A stretch of DNA of 64,000 bases, from NCBI GenBank assembly GCA_964595575.1, contig CAZQRA010000002.1, positions 59,914 to 123,913 of the forward strand, given 5' to 3'. Each line of letters begins with the position of its first letter. The first letter of the stretch is position 1. A program made the translations under genes and the position numbers. This document shows positions 27,084-36,286 of the stretch, in pieces. The notes beneath the pieces are model-generated. The model searched no databases. It saw only the letters and a list, made by a program, of their open reading frames with translations, and was not told where the DNA came from. The stretch is from PALSA-612 sp964595575. Its GTDB lineage: Bacteria; Actinomycetota; Thermoleophilia; Gaiellales; Gaiellaceae.

Positions 27084-28246
27084 GCTGCCTCCGCCAGCGA
27101 GTCGAGCATGCGGGCGATCCTGTCCGCGGCCTCGCGCAGCCTCTCCTCCGGGGCCGTGAGGGCCACGCGCACCATCCCCTCGCCGCCGGGGCCGAAGGCG
27201 CTTCCGGGAACGACCGCTACCCGCTCCTCGGCGAGCAGACGGCGGGCGAGCTCCTGGGAGGGAAGGCCTCCCCTCGCCACGTCCACCATGGCGTAGAAGG
27301 TCCCGCGGGGACGCTCGTAGGCCACCCCCCGGCCATCGAGGGCGGCGAGGAGAGCGTCGCGGCGGCGACGGTAGGCCTCGCGCATGGCCAGCACGACGTC
27401 CTGGGGGCCCTGGAGCGCCGCCTCGGCCGCCTTCTGGGCCACGGTGGACGGGCAGGAGAGGACGGGCTCCTGGAGGTGGGCGAGGGCCTGGGCCACCTCC
27501 GGCGGCGCCACCGCGTAGCCGACCCGCCATCCGGTCATGGCGTAGGTCTTGGAGAAGGAAAAGACGGTGACGACCCGGTCGTAGTGGCCCACGCCGGCCG
27601 CGCTCACGTGCTCCCCCTCGAGCACGAGCTCCTCGTAGCACTCGTCGGAGATGATCCACACGCCCCGCTCGCTCGCCAGCTCGAGCACCCGCGCCAGGCT
27701 CTCCGGCGAGAGCAGGGAGCCGGTGGGGTTGGCGGGGGAGTTGACGACGATCGCCCGCGCCTTCCGCCCCATGAGGCGGCGGAGGGCGTCCGGGTCGGGC
27801 TGGAACCCGCTCGCCCGGTCGAGGGGGTAGTGGACGGGGCGGGCGCCCACGGCCACGGCCATGGGCACGTAGTGGGACCAGCCCGGGTCGGGGACGAGGA
27901 CCTCCTCGCCGGGGTCGAGCAGAGCCAGGAAGGAGAGGAAGAGGGCGCCGCACCCTCCGCTCGTGACCACTACCTGCTCAGGGAGGCAAGGGAGGCGGTT
28001 TCGGGCCCGCACCTTCTCGGCCAGGAGGGCGCGCAAGCTGGGAAGGCCGGCGGAAGGGCCGTAGTGGGTGAAGCCCTGGGACGCGGCCCGCAGGGCCGCC
28101 TCCACCACGTGGGCAGGCGTGGGGAAGTCGGGGTCGCCGATGTCGAGCCTGATGGCGTCGCCGACCTGGGAGGCGAGGGCCATGGCCTCTCGCACCCCCG
28201 AGCGGGGCATGCTCAGCGCGCGCTCGCTCAGCCGGGAGGGGCTCAT
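27080..28246 (-). CDS. Class I/II PLP aminotransferase
   Basis: 388 residues, fold type I. PLP contacts: NSPANPTGS, DECYEELV (Asp201), Schiff-base Lys233 in SFSKTYAMTGWRVGY, and C-terminal Arg in GMVRVALT. Resembles aspartate/aromatic aminotransferases (AspC-like group Igamma). Overlaps both proline dehydrogenase and gntR by 4 bases, so it belongs to the same operon and probably removes an amino group after the imported compound is opened. Confidence 0.93.
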   Translation of the reverse strand: MSPSRLSERALSMPRSGVREAMALASQVGDAIRLDIGDPDFPTPAHVVEAALRAASQGFTHYGPSAGLPSLRALLAEKVRARNRLPCLPEQVVVTSGGCGALFLSFLALLDPGEEVLVPDPGWSHYVPMAVAVGARPVHYPLDRASGFQPDPDALRRLMGRKARAIVVNSPANPTGSLLSPESLARVLELASERGVWIISDECYEELVLEGEHVSAAGVGHYDRVVTVFSFSKTYAMTGWRVGYAVAPPEVAQALAHLQEPVLSCPSTVAQKAAEAALQGPQDVVLAMREAYRRRRDALLAALDGRGVAYERPRGTFYAMVDVARGGLPSQELARRLLAEERVAVVPGSAFGPGGEGMVRVALTAPEERLREAADRIARMLDSLAEAA

Positions 28247-29238
28247 GGGCGGAGGAGGGCTCGGAGGAGGAAGAGCACGTTCGCCGGCCGCTCCGCTAGC
28301 CTGCGCATGAGGTACGGGTACCAGTCCGGCCCGTAGGGGGTGGCCACCAGCACCGAGTAGCCGCGCCCCACCAGCTCCCGCTGCAGCTGGGGGCGGACGC
28401 CGTAGAGCATCTGGAACTGGAAGCGCTCCCGGGGGATGCCCTCCCGCTCCGCCAGCTCGATCGCCCGCCGGATCAGGCGCTCGTCGTGGGTGGCGATGGC
28501 GGCGAAGCCCGCCTCCCTGAGGGCTACCTCCATGAGGCGGGCGAAGGCGGTGTCGACGTCCCGCTTGCGCGGGTAGGCGACGGTGGCAGGCTCCCGGTAG
28601 GCGCCCTTCACGATGCGCACGTTGGGGCGGAGGGGAAGGAGCGACCGCAGATCCTGCTCGCTTCGGTACAGGTACGCCTGGAGGACGACTCCCACGTTGT
28701 CCAGGCCTCGGTCGCGCAGGCGCCGGTAGATGCGCAGGGTGGCGTCCACCCACCGGGACTCCTCCATGTCGATGCGGACGAAGTTGCGGTGCTCCGCTGC
28801 GCAGCGGACGAGCTGCTCCAGGTTGGCGTAGGCGAGCTCCTCGCTCACGCCCAGGCCGAGGTGGGTGAGCTTGAGGGCCACGTTGGTGCGCAAGCCCTCG
28901 GCGGCGATGCGGGAGAGCACCTCCCGGTAGCGGTCGACGACCTGGGCGGCCGCGCGCTCGTCCCCCACGTCCTCGCCGAGGAGGGTGGTGTTGGTGAGGA
29001 ACCCCTCCCCCTCGAGGCGGCGAAGGACCTGGACTGCCTCGTCCAGCGTCTCGCCGGCCACGAACCGGCGGGCGCCCAGCTGCAGCCCGTAGCGACCGAC
29101 GGCGCGGCGCACGGAGGGGCTGTCGGCGGCCGCCAGGATCGCTCCCCGCAGCAGACGGTGGAGAAGCTCCCCGGGGGAGTCGGGCAGGAGGAGAGGCGAC
29201 GCCGCCGGGAAGCTGCCGGCGGCGCCGCCTCTCGCCAT
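28243..29238 (-). CDS. Proline dehydrogenase
   Basis: FAD-dependent oxidation of proline to pyrroline-5-carboxylate. Monofunctional PutB/PRODH-type barrel of 331 residues with VALKLTHLG, RIDMEESRWVDATL, VVLQAYLYRSEQDL and RIVKGAYREP, and the substrate-binding EFQML-like RFQFQMLYGVR. No P5C dehydrogenase is nearby, so P5C must be handled elsewhere, or the substrate is a proline analogue such as N-methylproline. Second gene of the catabolic operon. Confidence 0.94.
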   Translation of the reverse strand: MARGGAAGSFPAASPLLLPDSPGELLHRLLRGAILAAADSPSVRRAVGRYGLQLGARRFVAGETLDEAVQVLRRLEGEGFLTNTTLLGEDVGDERAAAQVVDRYREVLSRIAAEGLRTNVALKLTHLGLGVSEELAYANLEQLVRCAAEHRNFVRIDMEESRWVDATLRIYRRLRDRGLDNVGVVLQAYLYRSEQDLRSLLPLRPNVRIVKGAYREPATVAYPRKRDVDTAFARLMEVALREAGFAAIATHDERLIRRAIELAEREGIPRERFQFQMLYGVRPQLQRELVGRGYSVLVATPYGPDWYPYLMRRLAERPANVLFLLRALLRP

Positions 29239-29254
29239 GGGAAGACCAGCCTTC

Positions 29255-30271
29255 CTAGGAATGGAACTCGGGCTTGAACCGGGCGATGTTCTGCCTCGTG
29301 CCCACCGGGCCGATCGGGCTGAGGGTGAGGGGATCGATCGAGCGCCCCTGCACGCGCTCCCCGTTCACGGCTCGCACGAGGAGGTCGACGGCGATGCGGG
29401 CCTCCGTGCGGGGCAGGTACACCGCGCACCCCCAGATCTTCCCGGCCAGGATGTCCCGCTTGGCCTCGAACGTGCAGCCGTTGCCGAACATCTTGATCTT
29501 CTTCTCCAAGCCGGCCAGCTTGGCGGCGCGGTAGGCCCCGGCGATCATCTGGTCGCCGCTACTCACGATGACGTCGATGCCGGGGTTGGCCTGGAGCACG
29601 TTCTGGGTCGCCTTCAGCGCTGGCGCCGCTAGGTACCCCCCGGCCTGCACGGCCACCACCTTGATGTTCGGGTCCTTCTTGATCACCGAGTAGAGGCCGT
29701 CGGTGCGGGCCTTCTCCAGCGGCAGCTCGGGCAGGCCCGGAAGCCAGAACACCTCGCAGGGGCGCTTGCCCTTGCACGCCTGCCTGACCAGCTGTCCCAG
29801 GAGCTGGCCGTTCTCGTAGAAGCCGATCCCGATCTGGGCGACCATGCCCGGGATCTGCACCCTGGTGTTGCGGATGTCGGGGCCGCAGGGAACGAGGGTG
29901 CAGGCCACCTTCACTCCCTGCTTGATCGCCTGCCTGATCGTGGGAGTGAGCGGCCCTCCATCGTTGGGGCCGATGAACCAGGCGTCGAAGCGCTTGGAGA
30001 TCAGGGCGTCCCGAAGCTGATCCACCTGCTTCTTGGTGTTGAACTGGGCGTCGAACACGGTGAGCTTGACGTTGCCGTACTTCTTGGCCACGTCCTTGGC
30101 ACCCTCGAGCTCCGCCGTCCAGTACGTGTTGGCGGCTGAGGCCAGGAAGACCCCGATGCGAATGGTCTTGGCCTGCCTCTCGGCCGCCCCCCCCGCGCCG
30201 GCCGCAAGCACGCCGGCGAGGACGCCTGCCGTACCGAGGGCAAGAGCCGCAAGCAACCTCGGCCTTCTCAT
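29255..30271 (-). CDS. ABC transporter substrate-binding protein (periplasmic binding protein 4 family)
   Basis: 338 residues with a signal peptide (MRRPRLLAALALG, then an Ala/Gly-rich core). The mature part begins KTIRIGVFLASAANTYWTAELEGAKDVAKKYG, the opening of the ribose/autoinducer-binding fold; GFYENGQLLGQLV and GIDVIVSSGDQMIAGAYRAAK complete the two lobes. No lipobox cysteine is visible, unusual for a Gram-positive binding protein. A strong ribosome site (AAGGGAGGGAAGG) precedes ATG. First gene of the operon, divergent from the XRE-cupin regulators. Confidence 0.94.
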   Translation of the reverse strand: MRRPRLLAALALGTAGVLAGVLAAGAGGAAERQAKTIRIGVFLASAANTYWTAELEGAKDVAKKYGNVKLTVFDAQFNTKKQVDQLRDALISKRFDAWFIGPNDGGPLTPTIRQAIKQGVKVACTLVPCGPDIRNTRVQIPGMVAQIGIGFYENGQLLGQLVRQACKGKRPCEVFWLPGLPELPLEKARTDGLYSVIKKDPNIKVVAVQAGGYLAAPALKATQNVLQANPGIDVIVSSGDQMIAGAYRAAKLAGLEKKIKMFGNGCTFEAKRDILAGKIWGCAVYLPRTEARIAVDLLVRAVNGERVQGRSIDPLTLSPIGPVGTRQNIARFKPEFHS

Positions 30272-30293
30272 CCTTCCCTCCCTTCTGACTGGG

Positions 30294-30314
30294 ATCCCAT
30301 ACTATCTTTGGGAT
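30294..30314. promoter_or_regulatory. Inverted repeat in the control region of the catabolic operon
   Basis: ATCCCA (30294-30299) and TGGGAT (30309-30314) form an exact inverted repeat with a 9-base spacer, 23 bases upstream of the binding-protein start. The spacer carries an A/T-rich stretch (TACTATCTT) that on the minus strand reads as a possible -10. A repressor bound here would cover the promoter. The GntR or one of the XRE-cupin proteins could be that factor; this is inference. The rest of the 250-base divergent region (30315-30524) shows a possible TAAGGT -10 at 30510-30515 for the XRE gene. Confidence 0.45.
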
Positions 30315-30524
30315 ACATTTCCTCCGTGGCCATCCTACGACCACCGGGCCGGCGGCGTCAAGGGCAGTGGGCGCTCCCTCCGTCTATCGCCAAGCGATGT
30401 TGGCTCGACAGGAGCGGACTGCGCCTCGTCGGTCCTCTGTGGCCGCCGCCAGTTCACGCACAGCAACATACTCTTTCCCCTGCAGGAAGACAAGCGGCCG
30501 CCCAGGCGCTAAGGTCCCGCCCGC

Positions 30525-31082
30525 GTGGACGCGGTCATTGCCAACCTGGGACGGCGGTTGCGCTCCCTGCGGCGGGCCCGCAGGCTGACCCTCGAGGAGC
30601 TGGCCGCCGCCACCGGGTTCACGACCGGCTACCTGTCCCAGATCGAGACCGGCGAGGCAGTCCCCTCGCTGGCCGCCCTCTCCGCCATCGCCCACGCCCT
30701 GGGTACGGACATGTCGAGCTTCTTCCCCTTCGAGACGGCGCCGAAGGTGCACGTCTCGCGGGTAGGAGATCGCGACCGGCTCCGCATCGCGCCCAACAGC
30801 CGGGCGGAGTACGTCATGCTCTCCGGGCGCCGGCCCCACTCCACCTTCACCGCCCTCATCGCCCGCTACTTCCCGGGCCGGTCGGTGGCTCAGTACAGCC
30901 GCTTCGGCGAGCGCTTCGCCCTCGTGCTGGCGGGGGAGGCCCTGCTCCACGCCGGGGGCGGCGACCATCGCCTCGCCCCGGGGGACACGATCCACTACAC
31001 CTCCCACCCCGAGGACACCCTCGACGTCGTCTCCCACCAACCCGCCGAGATCCTGTGGCTCGTCGCGCCGCCGATGATCTAG
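30525..31082 (+). CDS. XRE-cupin regulator 1
   Basis: 185 residues: an XRE helix-turn-helix (about 8-62: RRLRSLRRARRLTLEELAAA, GYLSQIETGEAVPSLAAL) followed by a cupin barrel (about 95-185: RYFPGRSVAQYSRFGERFALVLAGEALLH, DTIHYTSHPED). Such proteins sense small ligands and control neighbouring catabolic genes. AAGACA (30487-30492) and TAAGGT (30510-30515), 17 bases apart, place transcription start within a few bases of the GTG, so the mRNA is probably leaderless. Divergent from the catabolic operon. Confidence 0.92.
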   Translation: MDAVIANLGRRLRSLRRARRLTLEELAAATGFTTGYLSQIETGEAVPSLAALSAIAHALGTDMSSFFPFETAPKVHVSRVGDRDRLRIAPNSRAEYVMLSGRRPHSTFTALIARYFPGRSVAQYSRFGERFALVLAGEALLHAGGGDHRLAPGDTIHYTSHPEDTLDVVSHQPAEILWLVAPPMI

Positions 31083-31099
31083 GAGGGCCTTCCCTCCCC

Positions 31100-31633
31100 T
31101 TGGCCCAGACCGTAGGCGCGCGCCTCCGGGCCCGCCGCCGCGAGCTGGCGCGGACGCTGAGCGACGTCGCCGGGGAAGCGCGGGTCTCGGTCTCCCACCT
31201 GTCGGCGATCGAGAACGGAAGTAGCCTCCCCTCCCTCCCTACCCTGGCTCGGGTCGCCGCTGCGCTCGACCTGCCCCTCCACGAGCTCTTGCGCGACGCC
31301 GACGGCGTGCAGGCAGCGGCGAGACGCCGCCTCGAGGCCGACCGCCTGGGGTCGGCGATCCTGTCGAGCGGCCGCCACCACCTCGTCGTCGCCTCCCTGG
31401 TAGCCGAGGCCAGAGGCCAGGGCGCCTGCCCCGTTCCTACCGGGGGGCGAGACGTGTTTCTCTACGTGCTCACGGGGACGGTGCGGGCCCTGGTGGACGG
31501 CCTCTCCTACACCCTCCACGCCGGCGACTCCCTGGACGCCGAGACCCCCGCCTCCGTCGCCTACGAGGTGGCGGAGGACGACCGAGCGGTGATGGTGTGG
31601 GCGTCGGCGAGAGCAGGCTGGGAGACCCGTTGA
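31100..31633 (+). CDS. XRE-cupin regulator 2
   Basis: A second, diverged regulator of the same design, 177 residues: XRE domain (GARLRARRRELARTLSDVAGEA, SHLSAIENGSSLPSLPTL) and a cupin domain (DVFLYVLTGTVRALVDGLSYTLHAGDSLDAETPAS). The only plausible start is TTG 31100, 12 bases after AGGAGGG at 31081-31087, directly downstream of regulator 1. Two tandem regulators of one type before hyuAB suggest either two ligands or a heteromer. Confidence 0.88.
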   Translation: MAQTVGARLRARRRELARTLSDVAGEARVSVSHLSAIENGSSLPSLPTLARVAAALDLPLHELLRDADGVQAAARRRLEADRLGSAILSSGRHHLVVASLVAEARGQGACPVPTGGRDVFLYVLTGTVRALVDGLSYTLHAGDSLDAETPASVAYEVAEDDRAVMVWASARAGWETR

Positions 31634-31685
31634 CAAGCGTACGCGCTCCGGGCTCGTACCCGACCGTCTCGATCAGGAGGTCACG

Positions 31686-33734
31686 ATGACGCAGCTCTTT
31701 GCCGTCGACGTGGGCGGAACCTTCACCGACCTCGTCGTGCTCGATACCGAGACCGGGCAGGTCTCCTTTGCCAAGGCCCCCACCACTCCGGCCGAGCCGG
31801 CCCAGGGCGTGTTGGCGGCCATCGCCAAGTCGCCGCTCGCCCTGGCCCGCGCCCGAGCCTTCTTCCACGGCACCACCCTGGGCATCAACACCATGCTCGA
31901 GCACAAGGGGGCGCGCACGGGGGTGATCACCACCCTCGGCTTCCGCGACATCCTCGAGATCGGCCGGATGGGCTGGCCCATGTACCAGCTCCATTGGGAT
32001 CAACCGCCTCCCCTCGTCCCCCGCTACCTCCGCCGCGAGGTGCCCGAGCGGGTGCGGGCGGACGGGGTCGTCCTCGTCCCCCTGGACGAGGAGGCGGTAC
32101 GGCGGGAGGCTCGCTACCTGGTCGAGCAGGGGGTGGAGTCGATCGCCGTGTGCTTCCTCCATTCCTACGCCTACCCCGAGCACGAGCGACGAGCCGGGGC
32201 CATCATCGCCCAGGAGTTCCCGTCGGTGGCCGTGACCTTGTCCCACCTTGTGACCCAGGAGTACCGCGAGTACGAGCGCACCGCCACCACCGTGGGAGAC
32301 GCGGCCATCAAGCCCCGTCTTGCCCGCTACATCGACGACCTGGAGCGGAGCCTGCGCAGCGAGGGATTCGAGGGGGCCTTCCTCCTCACGCGCTGCGACG
32401 GCGGGGTCATGAGCGCTGCCGAGGCCAAGGAGCGCCCCATCCGCACCCTCATCTCGGGGCCGGCAAGCGGGGTCATGGGGGCCGTCGCCCTCTCCCGCTG
32501 GATCGGGGTGCCGAACCTCATCTGCGCCGACATGGGGGGTACCAGCTTCGACGCCGCGCTCGTCATCGGTCACGAGCCGGCCTTGGCTGCCTCCACTCGG
32601 GTCGAGAGCCTACCCCTGCTCGTACCGGTGGTCGAGCTGGCCACCATCGGGGCGGGCGGGGGCTCGGTCGCCTGGATCGACGCCGGAGGAGCCCTCAACG
32701 TCGGCCCCCAGAGCGCCGGGGCCGATCCCGGCCCCATCTGCTACGGCAAGGGTGGAGAGGAGCCCACCTTCACCGACGCCGCTCTCGTGAGCGGGCTGCT
32801 CGACCCGGAGCGGTTCTTGGGCGGGGAGATGGCGCTCGACGTCGAGGCCGCCCGCGCCGGCATTCGCTCGGCCGTGGCCGAGCCGCTGGGGCTGACCGTG
32901 GAGGAGGCGGCGGCCGGCATCGTCGCCCTGACCGAGGCCAAGATGGCGGCGACCCTGGAGGAGCTGACCATCGGCAAGGGCCACGACCCCCGCGAGTTCG
33001 ACCTCCTCGTGTACGGGGGCGGAGGCTCCTTGGTGGCCGTGGCCTTGGCGAGCCGGCTGGGGGTTCCCCGCGTCATCGTCCCCCTGTCCCCGGCCACCTT
33101 CTCCGCTTGGGGGATGCTCACCCTCGACATCGTCCACGACTTCGCCCGCACCTCGCTCTCGGCCCTGGACGCGCTCCGCCCACAGGACCTCCGCTCCCAG
33201 CTCGACGACCTGGCGGGGCAAGCCCACGCCGCCCTCGACCGAGAGGGGGTGCCGCCGGAGAGACGCACCCTCCTCTACTCCCTCGACATGCGCTACGAGG
33301 GCCAGGAGCACACCTTGACCATCCCCCTGGACGAGTCGCTGCTCGCGGCCCTCGACATCGCCGAGCTGCGCCGGGTGTTCGACCGGCGCCACGCCGTCGT
33401 CTACGGCTACTCCATGGCCGACCCGGCCGAGGTCACCGCCTGCCGCATCCGCGCCGTCGGCGCCCTCGACAAGCCCCAGCCCCCGTCGATCGAGCGGGGA
33501 GGATCGAGCGCCCAGGCAGCCCGAGTGGGCAGCCGCCGGGCCTTCCACCGCGAGTCGGGGGGAACCTTCGAGTGGGCGATCTACGACCGCGACCTCCTGC
33601 GGGCCGGAAACCGCCTCCGAGGGCCGGCCATCGTGGAGGAGGCGGCGGCCACCACCCTCGTCGGGCCCGGCCACGAGCTGGAGGTCGACGAGCTCGGCAA
33701 CCTCGTCATCACCCTCGACACGAAGGAGCGCTGA
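31686..33734 (+). CDS. hyuA: Hydantoinase/oxoprolinase subunit A (second copy)
   Basis: 682 residues. FAVDVGGTFTDLVVLDTETG, FHGTTLGINTMLEHKGA, the mid-protein ICADMGGTSFDAALVIG and GAGGGSVAWIDAGGALNVGP motifs are intact. An excellent ribosome site (AGGAGGT) precedes the ATG. It differs in the phosphate motif (DMGGTSFD instead of DIGGTTAK) from the copy at 19336-21381, so it belongs to a different subfamily and probably has a different substrate. Confidence 0.94.
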   Translation: MTQLFAVDVGGTFTDLVVLDTETGQVSFAKAPTTPAEPAQGVLAAIAKSPLALARARAFFHGTTLGINTMLEHKGARTGVITTLGFRDILEIGRMGWPMYQLHWDQPPPLVPRYLRREVPERVRADGVVLVPLDEEAVRREARYLVEQGVESIAVCFLHSYAYPEHERRAGAIIAQEFPSVAVTLSHLVTQEYREYERTATTVGDAAIKPRLARYIDDLERSLRSEGFEGAFLLTRCDGGVMSAAEAKERPIRTLISGPASGVMGAVALSRWIGVPNLICADMGGTSFDAALVIGHEPALAASTRVESLPLLVPVVELATIGAGGGSVAWIDAGGALNVGPQSAGADPGPICYGKGGEEPTFTDAALVSGLLDPERFLGGEMALDVEAARAGIRSAVAEPLGLTVEEAAAGIVALTEAKMAATLEELTIGKGHDPREFDLLVYGGGGSLVAVALASRLGVPRVIVPLSPATFSAWGMLTLDIVHDFARTSLSALDALRPQDLRSQLDDLAGQAHAALDREGVPPERRTLLYSLDMRYEGQEHTLTIPLDESLLAALDIAELRRVFDRRHAVVYGYSMADPAEVTACRIRAVGALDKPQPPSIERGGSSAQAARVGSRRAFHRESGGTFEWAIYDRDLLRAGNRLRGPAIVEEAAATTLVGPGHELEVDELGNLVITLDTKER

Positions 33735-33736
33735 CC

Positions 33737-35464
33737 GTGGCTTCCACCAAGCTCGACCCCATCACCTTCGCCGTCGTCCGCAACGCCCTCATCTCCGCCG
33801 CCCGCGAGATCTACTGGGTGTTCAAGCGGACGACCATGCTGCCCATCCTCTACGAGTACAACGACTTCGGCATGTCGCTCTACGACGACCAGCTCAACCT
33901 CATCGCCGAGGCCCCGGGGCTCCCCATCTTCGTGGGCTCTCTGGACGACTGCATCGCCCGCACCATCGACGAGCTGGGGGGCCGCGACGCCCTCGAGGAG
34001 GGCGACATCCTCCTCAACAACCACCCCTACCTGACCGCGGGCCAGCCCGCCGACGCGGCCCTGATCGAGCCCATCTTCCACCGCGGCCGACTGGTCGGCT
34101 TCGGCGCCCTGCGGGCCCACATGGGCGATCTCGCGGCCATGGGCCCCTACCCCACCAACGCCACCGAGCTCTACCAGGAGGGGGTCCTCTTCCCGGCCGT
34201 GAAGCTGTACGAGCGAGGCAAGCTCAACGACACCCTCATCCGCATCATCAGGGCCAACTCGCGGATCCCGGCCGAGACGGCGGGCAACATCCTGGCGGGG
34301 GCAGGCGCGCTACGGGCGGGAAGCCGGGCGCTGCGGGCCATCGTCGAGAAGTACGGCGAGGAGACCTACTACGCGACCATCGCCGAGCTCCTCGACCACG
34401 GGGAGCGCGTCGCTCGGACCGGCATCGAGCGCATTCCCGACGGGGTGTACACGTACGAGGACACGCTCGACGACGACGGGGTCGTGCTGGGCGTACCGGT
34501 GCCCCTCAAGGTAACGGTCACGGTGGAGGGGAGCGAGATGACGATCGACACCACCGGGTCGGCGCCGCAGCAGCTGGGCCCGGTCAACTGCCCCTGGGGC
34601 TACACCCTCACCACCTGCCGCTTCTCCCTCAAGCGGCTCGTCACGGCCGCCATTCCTGCCAACTCCGGCGAGCACCGGCCCCTGACCGTGATCGCCCCCG
34701 AGGGAAGCGTCTTCAACCCTCGCCCCCCTGCCGCCAGCTTCATCAGCTGGCTGACCTCGCTCCGCCTCTCGGACATGATCATCGCCGCCCTGGCGCCCGC
34801 TCTTCCCGACGAGATCCCGGCCCAGAACGGAGGCGACCTGGCCGGGATCCTCGCCTACATCAAGCAACCCAGCGGGCGGTGGGCCTTCTTCTGGGACGAG
34901 GCCGGGATCGGCCACGGGGCCAAGCGGGGTAAGGACGGCATGAGCGCCCTCATCCACCCCATCTCCGCGGGCATCGAGGCTCTTCCCGCCGAGCTCATGG
35001 AGACCCGCATGCCCATCTTGAAGCACCGCTTCCAGCTCGACCAGGACTCGGGAGGGCCGGGGCGGTGGCGGGGAGGCCTGTCCACGGTGGCCGAGTACGA
35101 GTTCCTGGCCGAGGGACTGGCGGTGACCATCTCCGATCGCACCACCGGCCGCATCCAAGCCCTGGAGGGCGGTATGCCCCCGCCCCGCCTCAACGAGGTC
35201 GTCTTCTACGCGGGAAGCGACCACGAGCTTCGCCTGGGCAAGAAGGCCGACCTCCAGGTGAAGGCAGGCGATCGCTTCATCAACCGGCCCGCGGGCGGGG
35301 GCGGCTTCGGCGACCCCAAGGAGCGCGACCCCCAGGCCGTGGCCTGGGACGTCCTCAACGACTACGTCTCCCGCCAGGCAGCCGAGCGCTACTACGGGGT
35401 GGCGATCCGCGAGGACGGCAGCGTGGACGAGGAGAGGACGGCGCAGCTCAGGGGACGACGCTGA
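33737..35464 (+). CDS. hyuB: Hydantoinase/oxoprolinase subunit B (second copy)
   Basis: 575 residues, the same length as the other HyuB. DPITFAVVRNALISAAREIYWVFKRTTML opens the protein; NNHPYLTAGQPADAAL, GALRAHMGDLAAMGP and NRPAGGGGFGDPKERDP follow. The NDPY motif of the other copy is NNHPY here, again pointing to a different substrate. GTG start two bases after the hyuA stop. Confidence 0.93.
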   Translation: MASTKLDPITFAVVRNALISAAREIYWVFKRTTMLPILYEYNDFGMSLYDDQLNLIAEAPGLPIFVGSLDDCIARTIDELGGRDALEEGDILLNNHPYLTAGQPADAALIEPIFHRGRLVGFGALRAHMGDLAAMGPYPTNATELYQEGVLFPAVKLYERGKLNDTLIRIIRANSRIPAETAGNILAGAGALRAGSRALRAIVEKYGEETYYATIAELLDHGERVARTGIERIPDGVYTYEDTLDDDGVVLGVPVPLKVTVTVEGSEMTIDTTGSAPQQLGPVNCPWGYTLTTCRFSLKRLVTAAIPANSGEHRPLTVIAPEGSVFNPRPPAASFISWLTSLRLSDMIIAALAPALPDEIPAQNGGDLAGILAYIKQPSGRWAFFWDEAGIGHGAKRGKDGMSALIHPISAGIEALPAELMETRMPILKHRFQLDQDSGGPGRWRGGLSTVAEYEFLAEGLAVTISDRTTGRIQALEGGMPPPRLNEVVFYAGSDHELRLGKKADLQVKAGDRFINRPAGGGGFGDPKERDPQAVAWDVLNDYVSRQAAERYYGVAIREDGSVDEERTAQLRGRR

Positions 35465-35490
35465 CCGCCCAGGCCGCTGAGGGCTCGGCT

Positions 35491-35524
35491 GGGCGCCTCG
35501 CTCGCCGGCGAGCCTGAAGCGCCC
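35491..35524 (+). terminator. Nested hairpin after hyuAB copy 2
   Basis: GGGCGC (35491-35496) pairs with GCGCCC (35519-35524), enclosing a perfect 14-base palindrome at 35500-35513; TTCTCG follows. It lies 27 bases after the hyuB stop and is a reasonable terminator for the plus-strand operon. The T run is weak. Confidence 0.45.
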
Positions 35525-35615
35525 TTCTCGCCCCCAGGGCCTCGTCCTCGGACGGGCGAGGAGGTGCTGCTGCCTCAAGTCAACCCCGGCCTCCGTCGAT
35601 AACGGACAGGACGGG

Positions 35616-36218
35616 ATGACGAGACCCCCCTCCACCTCCTGCTGGGGCGACGACGGCTCCCCCTGCGAGCACGCCCTGTCCGTAGCGGCGCTCGCAGCCA
35701 TCATCGCTAGGAGGATGGGGCTGCCCGAGGAGGGGGTCGGCCGCTGCGCCCTGGCAGGACTCCTCCACGACCTAGGGAAGGCCTTCCTCCCCGAGGAGAT
35801 CCTCCACAAGCCGGACCCCCTGAGCGACGAGGATTGGCAGCGCCTGCGCGAGCACCCCGAGCGGGGGGCCGCTTTCCTCCGCTCCCTCTCCAGCGCCCTT
35901 GGCGACCTCGCCACCATCGTGGAGAGCCACCATGAGCGCCCCGACGGCCGGGGCTACCCGGGCGCGAGACGAGGGCGCGACCTCCCGCTCGAGGCCAAGA
36001 TCGTGGCCGTGTGCGACGCCTGGGCGGCCATGCGCTCCACCCGCCCCTACCGGCCCGCCCTCAGCTTCGAGCAGGCCTTGGCCGAGCTGCGGGCGGGGCG
36101 GGGTTCCCAGTTCGATAGCGGGGTGGTGGATGCCCTGGTGTCCGTCCTCTGCCCGGCCGGGACCGCGGCGCGCCGGCCGCGGGAGGCGCGAGCGAGCCTC
36201 GCCGGCCTTGCCCGCTGA
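35616..36218 (+). CDS. HD-GYP domain phosphodiesterase
   Basis: 200-residue stand-alone HD-GYP protein, a family that hydrolyses cyclic di-GMP (some members act on cGAMP). Metal and signature residues are intact: LLHDLGKAFLPEEIL, the REHPERG histidine, VESHHERPDGRGYPG (HHE and GYP) and VAVCDAWAAM. No receiver or sensor domain is attached, so it would be controlled by its level or a partner. It begins the signalling locus that also holds an XRE-TPR regulator, a small peptide and an MshEN protein. Confidence 0.92.
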   Translation: MTRPPSTSCWGDDGSPCEHALSVAALAAIIARRMGLPEEGVGRCALAGLLHDLGKAFLPEEILHKPDPLSDEDWQRLREHPERGAAFLRSLSSALGDLATIVESHHERPDGRGYPGARRGRDLPLEAKIVAVCDAWAAMRSTRPYRPALSFEQALAELRAGRGSQFDSGVVDALVSVLCPAGTAARRPREARASLAGLAR

Positions 36219-36286
36219 CCGGCGTCCCCCGGATGCCGCGGGACCCGGGCAGGAGATCGCTCCCGCCCGGATCCCGCTAGCCGGCC

